Shown here: positions 16,147-21,960 of the stretch, piece by piece
Layout: every line of letters starts with the position of its first letter
How positions within the stretch are numbered: position 1 is the stretch's first letter
Assembly: GCA_002392945.1 (NCBI GenBank)
Contig: DGHZ01000049.1
Coordinates: 1-21,960 of the forward strand
Origin: Caryophanales bacterium UBA3835
GTDB lineage: Bacteria; Bacillota_I; Bacilli_A; RFN20; CAG-826
Direction: 5' to 3'
Length of the DNA stretch: 21,960 nucleotides
Notes under the pieces: model-generated
What the model saw: only the letters and a program-made list of their open reading frames with translations
What the model was told of the DNA's origin: nothing
Databases searched by the model: none
Translations under genes and position numbers: made by a program

Positions 16147-19100
16147 TTATTGTTCTTTACGTCTTCTAAATAAGAAGTATCCACCAATAGCAGCGACTGA
16201 AATCATTGAAACGATAACAATAATTGCTACTGTATTACCATTACCATTAACGATTGATAATGGAGTAATTCTAGATGATGCAGAAACCAGTCTAACATCG
16301 CTCATGAAAGCAGTTTGTCCATGTTTTTGGATACAAGCTTCATAAGTTGCCATAGCTCTTTCAAGACAATAACTATAATCATTATCGGTATCGTCTGTAT
16401 ATTGAGCAGAAGCATACTTAATTAAGTTCTTTGCATAAGCTTTTTCATCAGCACTAAGTGAAGCATTATCGGCAATATTAGATGAGTATGCATTACTAGC
16501 AGTTGTCCATGCAGCAGCAACACCATCTGTACAATTTGCTGTATTGTCAAATGCGGCATTCATAGCTTTTGCAAATGCAACAACTGCTTTTTGTGCAGCT
16601 TCGTGGCCTGCAACGTTAGCGATGTTTTGAGTACCGCTTGATTCAGCGTATGTAACAGCGACAGATAAGCAATAAATTGCCTTTGTAGCACTTGAAGGTT
16701 TGGTAATTGTAACAACAATTTCACCGGCGGCTGCAGAACCAGTAAATGTATAGTTTGTCGCACTTGATGATAATGATTGTGGATCACCGCCAAATTGGTC
16801 GCCGCCAATAGTGACTCCTGCTGTTGCAGAAACGCCACTTGCAGTAGATGCATTGACAACAACTTTGGTAATTGTGCCAGAAGCAAAATCATCTGTTGTC
16901 AATTTGATGTATTGAACAGCGGCGCTACCAGTTCCATAGTGAATACCTTTTGTATCATCAAAATTAGATTCGGTTCCATCTGATTCAACAACCCATTCTT
17001 CGCCACCACTAGAGGTTGCACCACCAGTAGCATATTTTTCTGTAAATGTTAAGGTAGAAGTAGTAGGTTCTCCTTCGACTGGAGCCATAACAGCTCGAAG
17101 TGTTTGGGTGACATTAACAGTTGAAGTTGTTGGTGAAGCAAATCCACCATATTCAATACTGAGAACTTTACCGTCTTCAGAGGCATCCCATGTATGTGGA
17201 AGAGTAATTGAACTTCCGCCTAATTTGATGGTGTATTCTCCATAAGAGAGATCACCTTCATCTCCGCTAGCCATAGTGTAATGTACATTCCATGAACTTG
17301 CGTCAGATACGGTTGTGGTTGCACCACTATAAACTTTAATAGTTGGAGCAGACCAAGTTAAAGCAGTAACCGAATCAGTAGAAACTGTAACTGTGATGGA
17401 ATCTAATGTAGATCCTCCATCATAGGAGACAGATAATGTAGCACTACCGGCTGCGACAAAGTTAACTGTAACTAAGCCTTCACCTGCATCAGCAACAAAT
17501 TCATCAACTTCAAAAATAGATGAGTTACTTGATGTAATAGAAATTAATGATGTATCACTCATGTTACCATAGGTAAATGCGATATCATCGCTTTTACCAA
17601 CATAACCTGATACAGATGTTGGAGTAAATTCAGCAGTTGGATTACCTGTAACAGTAACGACTAATTCATCATATTTACTGTTATCGGCAGTTGAACGACA
17701 TCTTAATGTAATAGTACCTTCTGTATCACCAGATAATAATCCAGATTCATCAAATGCATAATCGTCACCTACTGTAGTTGCAGAAACAATCCATTCATAT
17801 CCTTGATTAGCATATTGTGAATTAATAGTTACGCTAACTTTATCTGGATCAAGATAATCATCATACGTATCATTTAAACCGATTTCAGCAGTGTGTGTAC
17901 CAATTTCAACACTTGTAACTGCGGCATAGTCAACTGTAATTGTATAATGGGCAGATTTAGTAATTTTGTCTTCGGTATAAAGAACATAAATTTCATGTCC
18001 ATCGTGATCAGCTTTAGTTAAAACTGTAGAAGTTGTGATGGTCGCACCACTTTCACTATCTAATTTAAAGGATGTTGGTGTTTTTGTTACAGGGTCATCA
18101 ATTGTGTAATACGCAGTTAATGTTCCTCCATAGGAGAAAGTATTACCAGCAGTAAATGATGTTGTTTGACCACTAGTTGTAACATGATCCAGTTCATTTG
18201 ATGGGGCTTTGTAAAGACTAATACCTGTTCCTGTACCTGAACCATAACATGCAAATCCATATGTACCGTTTCTTCTAAGGGTATCATTTACAGAAGCACT
18301 GTTATTACGATTGCTTACTAACGAATAAGCACCATCGGTTGGACCGGTAATGGACCAAGTTCTATCTGCCGAAGTATCATCAAATAAACCAATTTGATTC
18401 TTTGTTCCGTTTCCAGCAAGATATTTTCCGTCATCTTTACTTACTACTAACCAACTACTTTCGCCACTCTTTTGAATGCTCCAAACAATAGAGTTGTCTG
18501 GGTCAATGATTTTATTATTTGATGGTGAAACAGATGTGTATTCTGCTCTATTAGATGCAATTGAGTTCTTTAACGCAGCACCATCTGAATAAATAACGTA
18601 GTCGCCTTCCACTAAATCTCCACTAAATAGGGTGTATTCATCAACAGCCTTATAAACTGCTGTAAATGTGACGGTTGTATTTCCGACTAAAGTATAATTC
18701 GCACCAGCCGAATACTGACTTGAACCATCAGACCATTTTGAGAAGGCTTTTCCGCTTGGAGCGGTCCAAGTTCCAGGGAATGATGCTAACGAATATGAAC
18801 CAGCATATTCGGTTGATGAAATGTCACTTCCTGTACCATCTCCAGACTTATAGATAACGGTTGTTTGGGCATCTTGGGTCCAATATGCAGTGTATTCGAT
18901 ATCATCACCCACTATTGGCGATTCGTCTCCTGCATCATATAAAGTATTGCCACCATCTGAACTCCAACCATCAAATGAATGGTGATCTTTTGTGCCTGGA
19001 GATGGGAATTCGAATGTGTCACCATCTTCTACTTCCATATCAGCAATAGAGGCCGAACCCCCAGCTACATCAAACGATACGGTCCAATATGTAGCGCTAT

Positions 19101-20028
19101 CATCTAGTGCGGTCACCACTAAATCAACATAGACGGAAGTTTCTGTATTTCCGGAAATTCTAAATGTTTCACTTCCGGATGTATTGCCTTTTCCTGTAAC
19201 AGTAAATGAACCTGAACCACTTGAGCATGTAGCAGAACTGCTTACTGTAAAGAGGCCAGATGTACCACTTTGGTGAGCAATATTGACTTTTTGGTCAGTT
19301 GCACCAGATGGATTTAAAGTTACAGAAACTGTTTTGGCTGTAAGGTCACTTGATCCAATTGATAATGCATTTTGAGATGCAGCACCACCAAGGGTAATTC
19401 CAGTCAATGGAGTCGAGGTGTTCTGATACCAACAAACTTTATCTAGAGATAATAAACCATTGCTACTACCACTCGCCATATCAAAGGCAATTGTATAATA
19501 AGCATATGTTGACTGATTTGATAAAGTCAAAGTTGTTGGCGTAGAAGTGCTTGCTGTAATGCTCGTAGTACTAGCTAACTCAGTACCAGAAGTACCAGAA
19601 GATGCACCACCATAAACTTTAATGCTATTCAATTTGCCACTAGTTAAAGCCGATATATATAAATCGACTTTTGTAAACTTTGTTGTCGTGCCAAAAGTTG
19701 CAGTATTATACACACTACCAACTGAAGCAGTATTTTTTCTTCCACATTTAACTGTTTTATTTGCACCAGAAACCGAACTAGACCAACCCCAGTTATTGTT
19801 GTTGAAATATTGAATTGTCCAGCCTTTGCTCGCACTATCAGTTTCGGTAAATGTGCCAGTGTATGAAGAATTCTTTGCACCACCACCAAAAGTAATTGTG
19901 TTTGTTATACTTTCGGCAGCATGTACTGGAGTAGCTTCTTTTGTACTACTTGCAACAGCAACACCAACACCTACAGCCATTGTCGCACCTAAAGCAAGTG
20001 CGGCAATTTTTGTAAATAATTTATTCAT
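16147..20028 (-). CDS. Large secreted, C-terminally membrane-anchored surface protein with Ig-like and InlB-type repeats
   Basis: 1293 residues. Signal peptide 1-37 (MNKLFTK, hydrophobic core 8-26, likely cut at VHA-AES). Then a beta-sandwich module (41-203), a BIg-like module (205-308), two InlB B-repeat modules (313-384 with FDGWSSDGG and AYW; 388-460 with FSKW and AVYK), a beta-trefoil-like module (464-607), four Ig-like modules (about 612-702, 703-796, 797-883, 884-980), a second beta-sandwich (about 985-1128) resembling the first, a helical Ala/Tyr-rich domain (1134-1245), and a TM helix (1265-1287) with RRRKEQ tail. There is no LPXTG motif; NGNGNT precedes the helix. Probably an adhesin or glycan-binding protein, but no catalytic motif is seen. 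Strong ribosome site AAAGGAGAG (20037-20045). A long non-coding region with a CIRCE-controlled promoter lies upstream. Confidence 0.88.
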   Translation of the reverse strand: MNKLFTKIAALALGATMAVGVGVAVASSTKEATPVHAAESITNTITFGGGAKNSSYTGTFTETDSASKGWTIQYFNNNNWGWSSSVSGANKTVKCGRKNTASVGSVYNTATFGTTTKFTKVDLYISALTSGKLNSIKVYGGASSGTSGTELASTTSITASTSTPTTLTLSNQSTYAYYTIAFDMASGSSNGLLSLDKVCWYQNTSTPLTGITLGGAASQNALSIGSSDLTAKTVSVTLNPSGATDQKVNIAHQSGTSGLFTVSSSATCSSGSGSFTVTGKGNTSGSETFRISGNTETSVYVDLVVTALDDSATYWTVSFDVAGGSASIADMEVEDGDTFEFPSPGTKDHHSFDGWSSDGGNTLYDAGDESPIVGDDIEYTAYWTQDAQTTVIYKSGDGTGSDISSTEYAGSYSLASFPGTWTAPSGKAFSKWSDGSSQYSAGANYTLVGNTTVTFTAVYKAVDEYTLFSGDLVEGDYVIYSDGAALKNSIASNRAEYTSVSPSNNKIIDPDNSIVWSIQKSGESSWLVVSKDDGKYLAGNGTKNQIGLFDDTSADRTWSITGPTDGAYSLVSNRNNSASVNDTLRRNGTYGFACYGSGTGTGISLYKAPSNELDHVTTSGQTTSFTAGNTFSYGGTLTAYYTIDDPVTKTPTSFKLDSESGATITTSTVLTKADHDGHEIYVLYTEDKITKSAHYTITVDYAAVTSVEIGTHTAEIGLNDTYDDYLDPDKVSVTINSQYANQGYEWIVSATTVGDDYAFDESGLLSGDTEGTITLRCRSTADNSKYDELVVTVTGNPTAEFTPTSVSGYVGKSDDIAFTYGNMSDTSLISITSSNSSIFEVDEFVADAGEGLVTVNFVAAGSATLSVSYDGGSTLDSITVTVSTDSVTALTWSAPTIKVYSGATTTVSDASSWNVHYTMASGDEGDLSYGEYTIKLGGSSITLPHTWDASEDGKVLSIEYGGFASPTTSTVNVTQTLRAVMAPVEGEPTTSTLTFTEKYATGGATSSGGEEWVVESDGTESNFDDTKGIHYGTGSAAVQYIKLTTDDFASGTITKVVVNASTASGVSATAGVTIGGDQFGGDPQSLSSSATNYTFTGSAAAGEIVVTITKPSSATKAIYCLSVAVTYAESSGTQNIANVAGHEAAQKAVVAFAKAMNAAFDNTANCTDGVAAAWTTASNAYSSNIADNASLSADEKAYAKNLIKYASAQYTDDTDNDYSYCLERAMATYEACIQKHGQTAFMSDVRLVSASSRITPLSIVNGNGNTVAIIVIVSMISVAAIGGYFLFRRRKEQ

Positions 20029-20036
20029 AAATATCT

Positions 20037-20055
20037 CTCCTTTCGATAAAAGTCT
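20037..20055 (-). promoter_or_regulatory. Ribosome binding site of the surface-protein gene, partly in a hairpin
   Basis: AAAGGAGAG ends 8 nt before the ATG at 20028. On the mRNA, CTTT just upstream can pair with AAAG of this site around a 5-nt loop, a weak hairpin that could partly mask it. Confidence 0.5.
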
Positions 20056-20085
20056 CCAAGGCCGTTTTGGTTATTTAGCCAAGTG

Positions 20086-20116
20086 AGTATGAATAAATCT
20101 TTTGATGTAAAGTCAA
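20086..20116 (-). promoter_or_regulatory. Weak alternative promoter close to the surface-protein gene
   Basis: TTGACT (20116-20111) and CATACT (20091-20086) with a long 19-nt spacer. The -35 is good and the -10 and spacing are poor. If used, the surface gene would not depend on the CIRCE promoter. Confidence 0.25.
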
Positions 20117-20120
20117 TTTG

Positions 20121-20163
20121 TTCATTAATCCAAAAGGCATCCAATATCAGCCAGACTAATGAA
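20121..20163 (-). other. Long-range stem in the surface-protein leader
   Basis: TTCATTA (20163-20157) and TAATGAA (20127-20121) form a perfect 7-bp stem enclosing a 29-nt loop with a GGC/GCC pair. Part of the 353-nt untranslated stretch between the CIRCE promoter and the ATG. Confidence 0.3.
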
Positions 20164-20223
20164 TAATCGACAAAAAGATTTTGCCAGTTCGCTAACGATT
20201 GTATATGTCCCCTATTGGACCAA

Positions 20224-20303
20224 TGATAGCTACGCTGACGTTTGAGACTCGGAGAGAGTACGAAGAGTCATGTGCACGTTGATTCTTAACTGTCTCGTTA
20301 TCA
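20224..20303 (-). other. Second structured segment of the leader with alternative pairings
   Basis: TGATA (20303-20299) can pair with TATCA (20228-20224), and GAGAC (20296-20292) with GTCTC (20248-20244). GAGTC (20250-20246) can instead pair with GACTC (20269-20265), so two folds exclude each other. No known riboswitch sequence is recognised. Pairing is by eye. Confidence 0.35.
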
Positions 20304-20309
20304 CAAACA

Positions 20310-20382
20310 AAGAGGCGAATCCTTAATTAAGCCAAGACGCCTTGACCATTAGCGTCTCTCCCTTTGGGGAGCCGCCTCTTAT
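20310..20382 (-). ncRNA. Compact multi-helix RNA of unknown class
   Basis: Read on the minus strand just after the predicted start, an outer 8-bp stem AAGAGGCG (20380-20373)/CGCCTCTT (20317-20310) closes a junction. Inside are a 5-bp hairpin CTCCC-CAAA-GGGAG (20371-20358), a 6-bp hairpin AGACGC/GCGTCT (20357-20335) with an 11-nt loop, and a short CTTAATTAAG self-pairing segment. All paired arms are perfect Watson-Crick, unusual for this AT-rich genome. It does not match tRNA, tmRNA, SRP RNA, or the T-box, TPP, SAM, lysine, purine or FMN riboswitch signatures that I know. It may be a stable small RNA, or the 5' domain of the surface-protein mRNA. Confidence 0.55.
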
Positions 20383-20389
20383 GCTGACA

Positions 20390-20418
20390 ATTATAAGAAG
20401 AAGAAGAAGAAGAATCAA
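20390..20418 (-). promoter_or_regulatory. Sigma-A-type promoter with a trinucleotide-repeat spacer
   Basis: TTGATT (20418-20413), exact 17-nt spacer, perfect TATAAT (20395-20390) on the minus strand; start near 20382. The spacer is almost wholly CTT repeats and the -35 box overlaps the CIRCE operator. It reads into the structured RNA and toward the surface-protein gene. Confidence 0.75.
20395..20414. repeat. Simple repeat (AAG)6 inside a promoter spacer
   Basis: Six AAG units plus AA on the + strand (CTT on the transcribed minus strand). Slippage by one unit would change the -35/-10 spacing from 17 to 14 or 20 nt. Confidence 0.85.
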
Positions 20419-20442
20419 GCACTCGCCATGCCAGAGTGCTAA
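20416..20442. promoter_or_regulatory. CIRCE operator (HrcA binding site)
   Basis: On the minus strand TTAGCACTC, a 9-nt spacer, then GAGTGCTTG. The CIRCE consensus is TTAGCACTC-N9-GAGTGCTAA, so the left half is 9/9, the right half 7/9 and the spacer length is exact. HrcA bound here would cover the -35 box (20413-20418) of the minus-strand promoter. CIRCE normally controls groESL, dnaK, clp or hrcA operons; none is within the window. Confidence 0.88.
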
Positions 20443-20646
20443 CTTATTTACAAAGTAAATAAAATTTTATATCAAAACATGACAATCTTGCGATTTGTTT
20501 TACAAACCACTACTTTCGGCGTGCCCTATTTTTGAAGAATGCACCCCTTATCATGTCAAGCAAAATTGAATGATTTTTAGTATTCAAAAAATCCCTGTGT
20601 AGCGCCTAATTGTGACGTAAGTACGAGGGGTTATATTTGTGTATAT
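20443..20646. other. Non-coding stretch between CIRCE and the NUMOD1-repeat gene
   Basis: No gene seen. It contains two AT-rich inverted repeats, TTATTTAC-AAA-GTAAATAA (20444-20462) and TTGAAT-N10-ATTCAA (20566-20587), and the promoter of the + strand gene at its right end. The first abuts the CIRCE operator. Confidence 0.4.
20610..20637 (+). promoter_or_regulatory. Candidate leaderless promoter of the NUMOD1-repeat gene
   Basis: TTGTGA (20610-20615), 16-nt spacer, TATATT (20632-20637), then 9 nt to the ATG at 20647. A start 6-8 nt after the -10 leaves a leader of 1-3 nt at most. The AGGGG in the spacer is too far upstream to act as a ribosome site. Confidence 0.5.
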
Positions 20647-21264
20647 ATGAGTAGAAATTCAAATACCGTTGTGGCTTGTTACACTTTAGAAGGAAAATTA
20701 GTGAAAACTTATGAATCAGCAAAAAAAGCTGCTAGTAGTAGACACTTATTTCCTCGTACTATAGACCGCTGTATTAGAGGAGATATATCTACAGTAAAAA
20801 ATCTACAGTGGAAACGTTTTAATATTGGAGAGGTTCCAGATAATATTTCTCCACTTAAAAAAGAGTCCACTATTTTATCAATTAGACCAGTTGCAAAACT
20901 AGATGAAAACGAGAACATTATTGAAGTATATCCATCGATAAGAAACGCTGCTAAAAACAATCATATAGATGCGCATACTTTACGTGATAGATTAAATAAA
21001 AAATATGCTTATATTGGCAAAGCCAAATTTAGATATTTATTAGATAATGAAATTGATAAATATGCTTTTAAAAAAGGTCAAAAAATCAATAACAAAACTA
21101 AGGCAATAATTCAGTTAACTTTAGATGGAAAATATATTAAATCATATCCTTCGATTTCTGCAGCATTAACGGCATTAAATAAATCAGTAAATAACAGAGG
21201 AATATCCGAATGTTTAAAAGGTAATTACGAAACAGCGTTTGGATATAAATGGAAATATAAATAA
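20647..21264 (+). CDS. Protein of three tandem NUMOD1-like DNA-binding repeats
   Basis: 205 residues, basic. Three repeats of about 50 residues (8-58, 81-131, 153-204) share the pattern: short strand with Leu/Gly turn (TLEGKLVKTY, DENENIIEVY, TLDGKYIKSY), S-x2-x-AA helix (ESAKKAAS, PSIRNAAK, PSISAALT), a second helix ending in a C-L/I-x-G or R-L-N-K turn (RCIRGD, RLNKKY, ECLKGN), and a closing aromatic strand (LQWKRF, AKFRYL, YKWKYK). This is the NUMOD1 pattern, a helix-turn-helix-like DNA-binding module usually attached to GIY-YIG or HNH homing endonucleases. No nuclease domain is present, and none is visible next door. It could be a stand-alone DNA-binding regulator or the remnant of a mobile endonuclease. 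A leaderless-type promoter precedes it and an intrinsic terminator follows. Confidence 0.65.
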   Translation: MSRNSNTVVACYTLEGKLVKTYESAKKAASSRHLFPRTIDRCIRGDISTVKNLQWKRFNIGEVPDNISPLKKESTILSIRPVAKLDENENIIEVYPSIRNAAKNNHIDAHTLRDRLNKKYAYIGKAKFRYLLDNEIDKYAFKKGQKINNKTKAIIQLTLDGKYIKSYPSISAALTALNKSVNNRGISECLKGNYETAFGYKWKYK

Positions 21265-21270
21265 GATTAT

Positions 21271-21313
21271 GCGCACAATATACACATAATTGTTGAATGC
21301 GCTTTTATATTTT
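21271..21313 (+). terminator. Intrinsic terminator of the NUMOD1-repeat gene
   Basis: GCGC (21271-21274) pairs with GCGC (21299-21302), extended by ACAAT/ATTGT with an unpaired bulge, followed by TTTTATATTTT. Confidence 0.55.
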
Positions 21314-21319
21314 GCTACC

Positions 21320-21338
21320 ATGTAGCTAAGGTATACAT
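21320..21338. promoter_or_regulatory. Possible antitoxin operator before the DinJ-like gene
   Basis: ATGTA (21320-21324), 9 nt, TACAT (21334-21338), directly before the ATG. The AAGG in the centre sits 8 nt before the ATG and can act as the ribosome site. RelB/DinJ antitoxins usually bind such palindromes to repress their own operon. Confidence 0.35.
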
Positions 21339-21339
21339 T

Positions 21340-21612
21340 ATGGCAAAAGTAAACACCAATATTTCTTTAGATCCAAAACTTAAAAAAGAGGCAGTAGACT
21401 TATTCCACTCTATGGGATTAGATTTATCCACTGCTATCACTTTATTTTTGTTTCAATCTGTAAGAGAAAGAAAACTGCCATTTGAGTTATATGAAGTGCC
21501 TAATAAAACAACAATAAAAGCAATTAAAGAAGCAGATAAATCAATGAGACATCCAGAAAAATTGAAACGCTATAGTTCTTTCAAAGAATTATTAAAGGAT
21601 ATTAAAACTTGA
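21340..21612 (+). CDS. RelB/DinJ family antitoxin
   Basis: 90 residues. The N-terminal ribbon-helix-helix (AKVNTNISLDPKLKKEAVDLFHSMGLDLSTAITLFLFQSV) follows the DinJ/RelB pattern closely: a beta strand that pairs between two subunits, then two helices that dimerise and bind DNA. The C-terminal half (about 48-90) is the toxin-wrapping segment. It should neutralise the next gene's product and repress the pair's promoter; a small palindrome lies just upstream. Its TGA stop overlaps the toxin's TTG start (TTGA), typical coupling. The use of TGA as stop supports the standard bacterial code. Confidence 0.9.
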   Translation: MAKVNTNISLDPKLKKEAVDLFHSMGLDLSTAITLFLFQSVRERKLPFELYEVPNKTTIKAIKEADKSMRHPEKLKRYSSFKELLKDIKT

Positions 21613-21890
21613 AATATGATGTAGTTAGAACTTCACGATTTGTAAAAGATCTTAAAAAAATTATAAAAAGAGGCTATGAATTGAATGAACTGGATATAAT
21701 TGTAGAACTATTATCAAATGGTTCTGTGATTCCAGAAAAATACAAAGATCATCCTCTAAAAAATAGCGAAGAATATAAAGATTGTCGTGAACTTCACATC
21801 AAGCCTGATTGGCTGCTAGTATATAGATACTATAGTAACGAAGTGATCTTATACTTAATGCGAACAGGAACTCATAGCGATCTCTTTTAA
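21609..21890 (+). CDS. YafQ family mRNA interferase toxin (RelE superfamily)
   Basis: 93 residues, the usual YafQ length. Residues known to matter in E. coli YafQ are all present: H48 (KDHPL), H63 (RELHIKP), D67-W68 (PDW) and H89 in the family end motif RTGTHSDLF. The protein should therefore be an active ribosome-dependent mRNA endonuclease that cuts mRNA in the A site, held off by the DinJ-like partner. The start is TTG at 21609, overlapping the antitoxin stop; the nearby ATG at 21615-21617 is out of frame. A TTG start would keep toxin below antitoxin. Shared transcript, followed by a strong terminator. Confidence 0.92.
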   Translation: MKYDVVRTSRFVKDLKKIIKRGYELNELDIIVELLSNGSVIPEKYKDHPLKNSEEYKDCRELHIKPDWLLVYRYYSNEVILYLMRTGTHSDLF

Positions 21891-21919
21891 TAAAAAAACT
21901 AGGTGTGTCATTCGTAATA

Positions 21920-21949
21920 AAAAAACTTCCATATAACTGGAAGTTTTTT
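21920..21949. terminator. Strong bidirectional intrinsic terminator after the toxin-antitoxin pair
   Basis: A perfect 12-bp stem: AAAAAACTTCCA (21920-21931), 6-nt loop, TGGAAGTTTTTT (21938-21949). T-runs end both strands. Confidence 0.92.
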
Positions 21950-21960
21950 GTTTCGTCTTT

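Noticed and set aside
16147..16290. LPXTG sortase anchor at the end of the surface protein
   Set aside because: The C-terminus has a TM helix and basic tail, but the preceding residues (TPLSIVNGNGNT) contain no LPXTG or close variant.
18675..19049. Plus-strand ORFs inside the surface-protein gene
   Set aside because: His/Leu-rich translations typical of the antisense of Ser/Thr/Asp-rich coding sequence, with no independent signals.
19826..20086. Plus-strand ORF antisense to the surface-protein signal peptide
   Set aside because: It mirrors the hydrophobic signal sequence of the real gene, has no ribosome site, and its protein lacks recognisable motifs.
20310..20382. tRNA-like cloverleaf
   Set aside because: The outer stem and two arms resemble a cloverleaf, but there is no T-loop GTTCGA sequence, the central loop is 11 nt rather than 7, and the first hairpin loop is only CAAA.
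20709..20960. Minus-strand ORF inside the NUMOD1-repeat gene
   Set aside because: The plus frame shows three clear sequence repeats; the minus frame has none and no ribosome site.
1..21960. CRISPR array, insertion sequence, prophage genes or integrase
   Set aside because: No regularly spaced direct repeats, transposase motifs or phage structural genes were seen; the only mobile-type hints are the NUMOD1 repeats and the toxin-antitoxin pair.

Overview
The window comes from a low-GC member of the Bacillota (Firmicutes), most likely an uncultured gut-type Bacilli/Erysipelotrichia/Mollicutes-related lineage. Reasons: strongly AT-rich DNA and codon use, A/T-rich intrinsic terminators, GGAGG-type ribosome sites, RNase J plus a KH-S1 PNPase, a SpoIIIE/FtsK protein, and a surface protein with a Bacilli-style signal peptide. 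TGA is used as a stop (glpA-like gene, DinJ-like gene), so this is not a code-4 mollicute. The lineage call is inference.

Layout. (1) 1-600, + strand: the 3' part of an RsmF-type rRNA m5C methyltransferase, whose stop overlaps the stop of the opposing gene. (2) 597-6027, - strand: ftsK/spoIIIE, then type I pullulanase, then plsC-like acyltransferase, packed as an operon (2-nt gap, then a TAATG stop-start overlap). (3) 6089-7777, -: an RNase J paralogue with an eroded metal site, its own palindrome-bearing promoter and its own terminator. (4) 7845-10865, -: a three-gene operon of GlpA-like dehydrogenase with a BFD-like Fe-S domain, FAD/NAD oxidoreductase and DUF1667 protein. (5) 10923-13127, -: PNPase, with a hairpin in front of its start. 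(6) 13237-16068, +: Rsm22/METTL17-like protein, acyltransferase-3 membrane protein and DegV, then a strong terminator. (7) 16147-20028, -: a 1293-residue secreted, membrane-anchored, multi-domain surface protein. (8) 20029-20646: 618 bp without a gene. It holds a CIRCE (HrcA) operator overlapping a sigma-A-type promoter whose spacer is a CTT trinucleotide repeat, followed by a compact multi-helix RNA and a long leader to the surface-protein gene. (9) 20647-21264, +: a protein made only of three NUMOD1-like repeats. (10) 21340-21890, +: a DinJ/YafQ-type toxin-antitoxin pair, closed by a 12-bp terminator.

Themes. Housekeeping RNA work clusters here: RsmF, RNase J, PNPase and Rsm22. Several genes (ftsK, glpA-like, NUMOD1 gene, possibly pnp) have a -10 box only 6-9 nt before the start codon and no good Shine-Dalgarno sequence, as expected for leaderless mRNAs, whereas downstream operon genes have strong ones. 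The most unusual segment is 20310-20442: a heat-shock operator on a repeat-spaced promoter that appears to drive a structured RNA and/or a giant surface protein rather than a chaperone.
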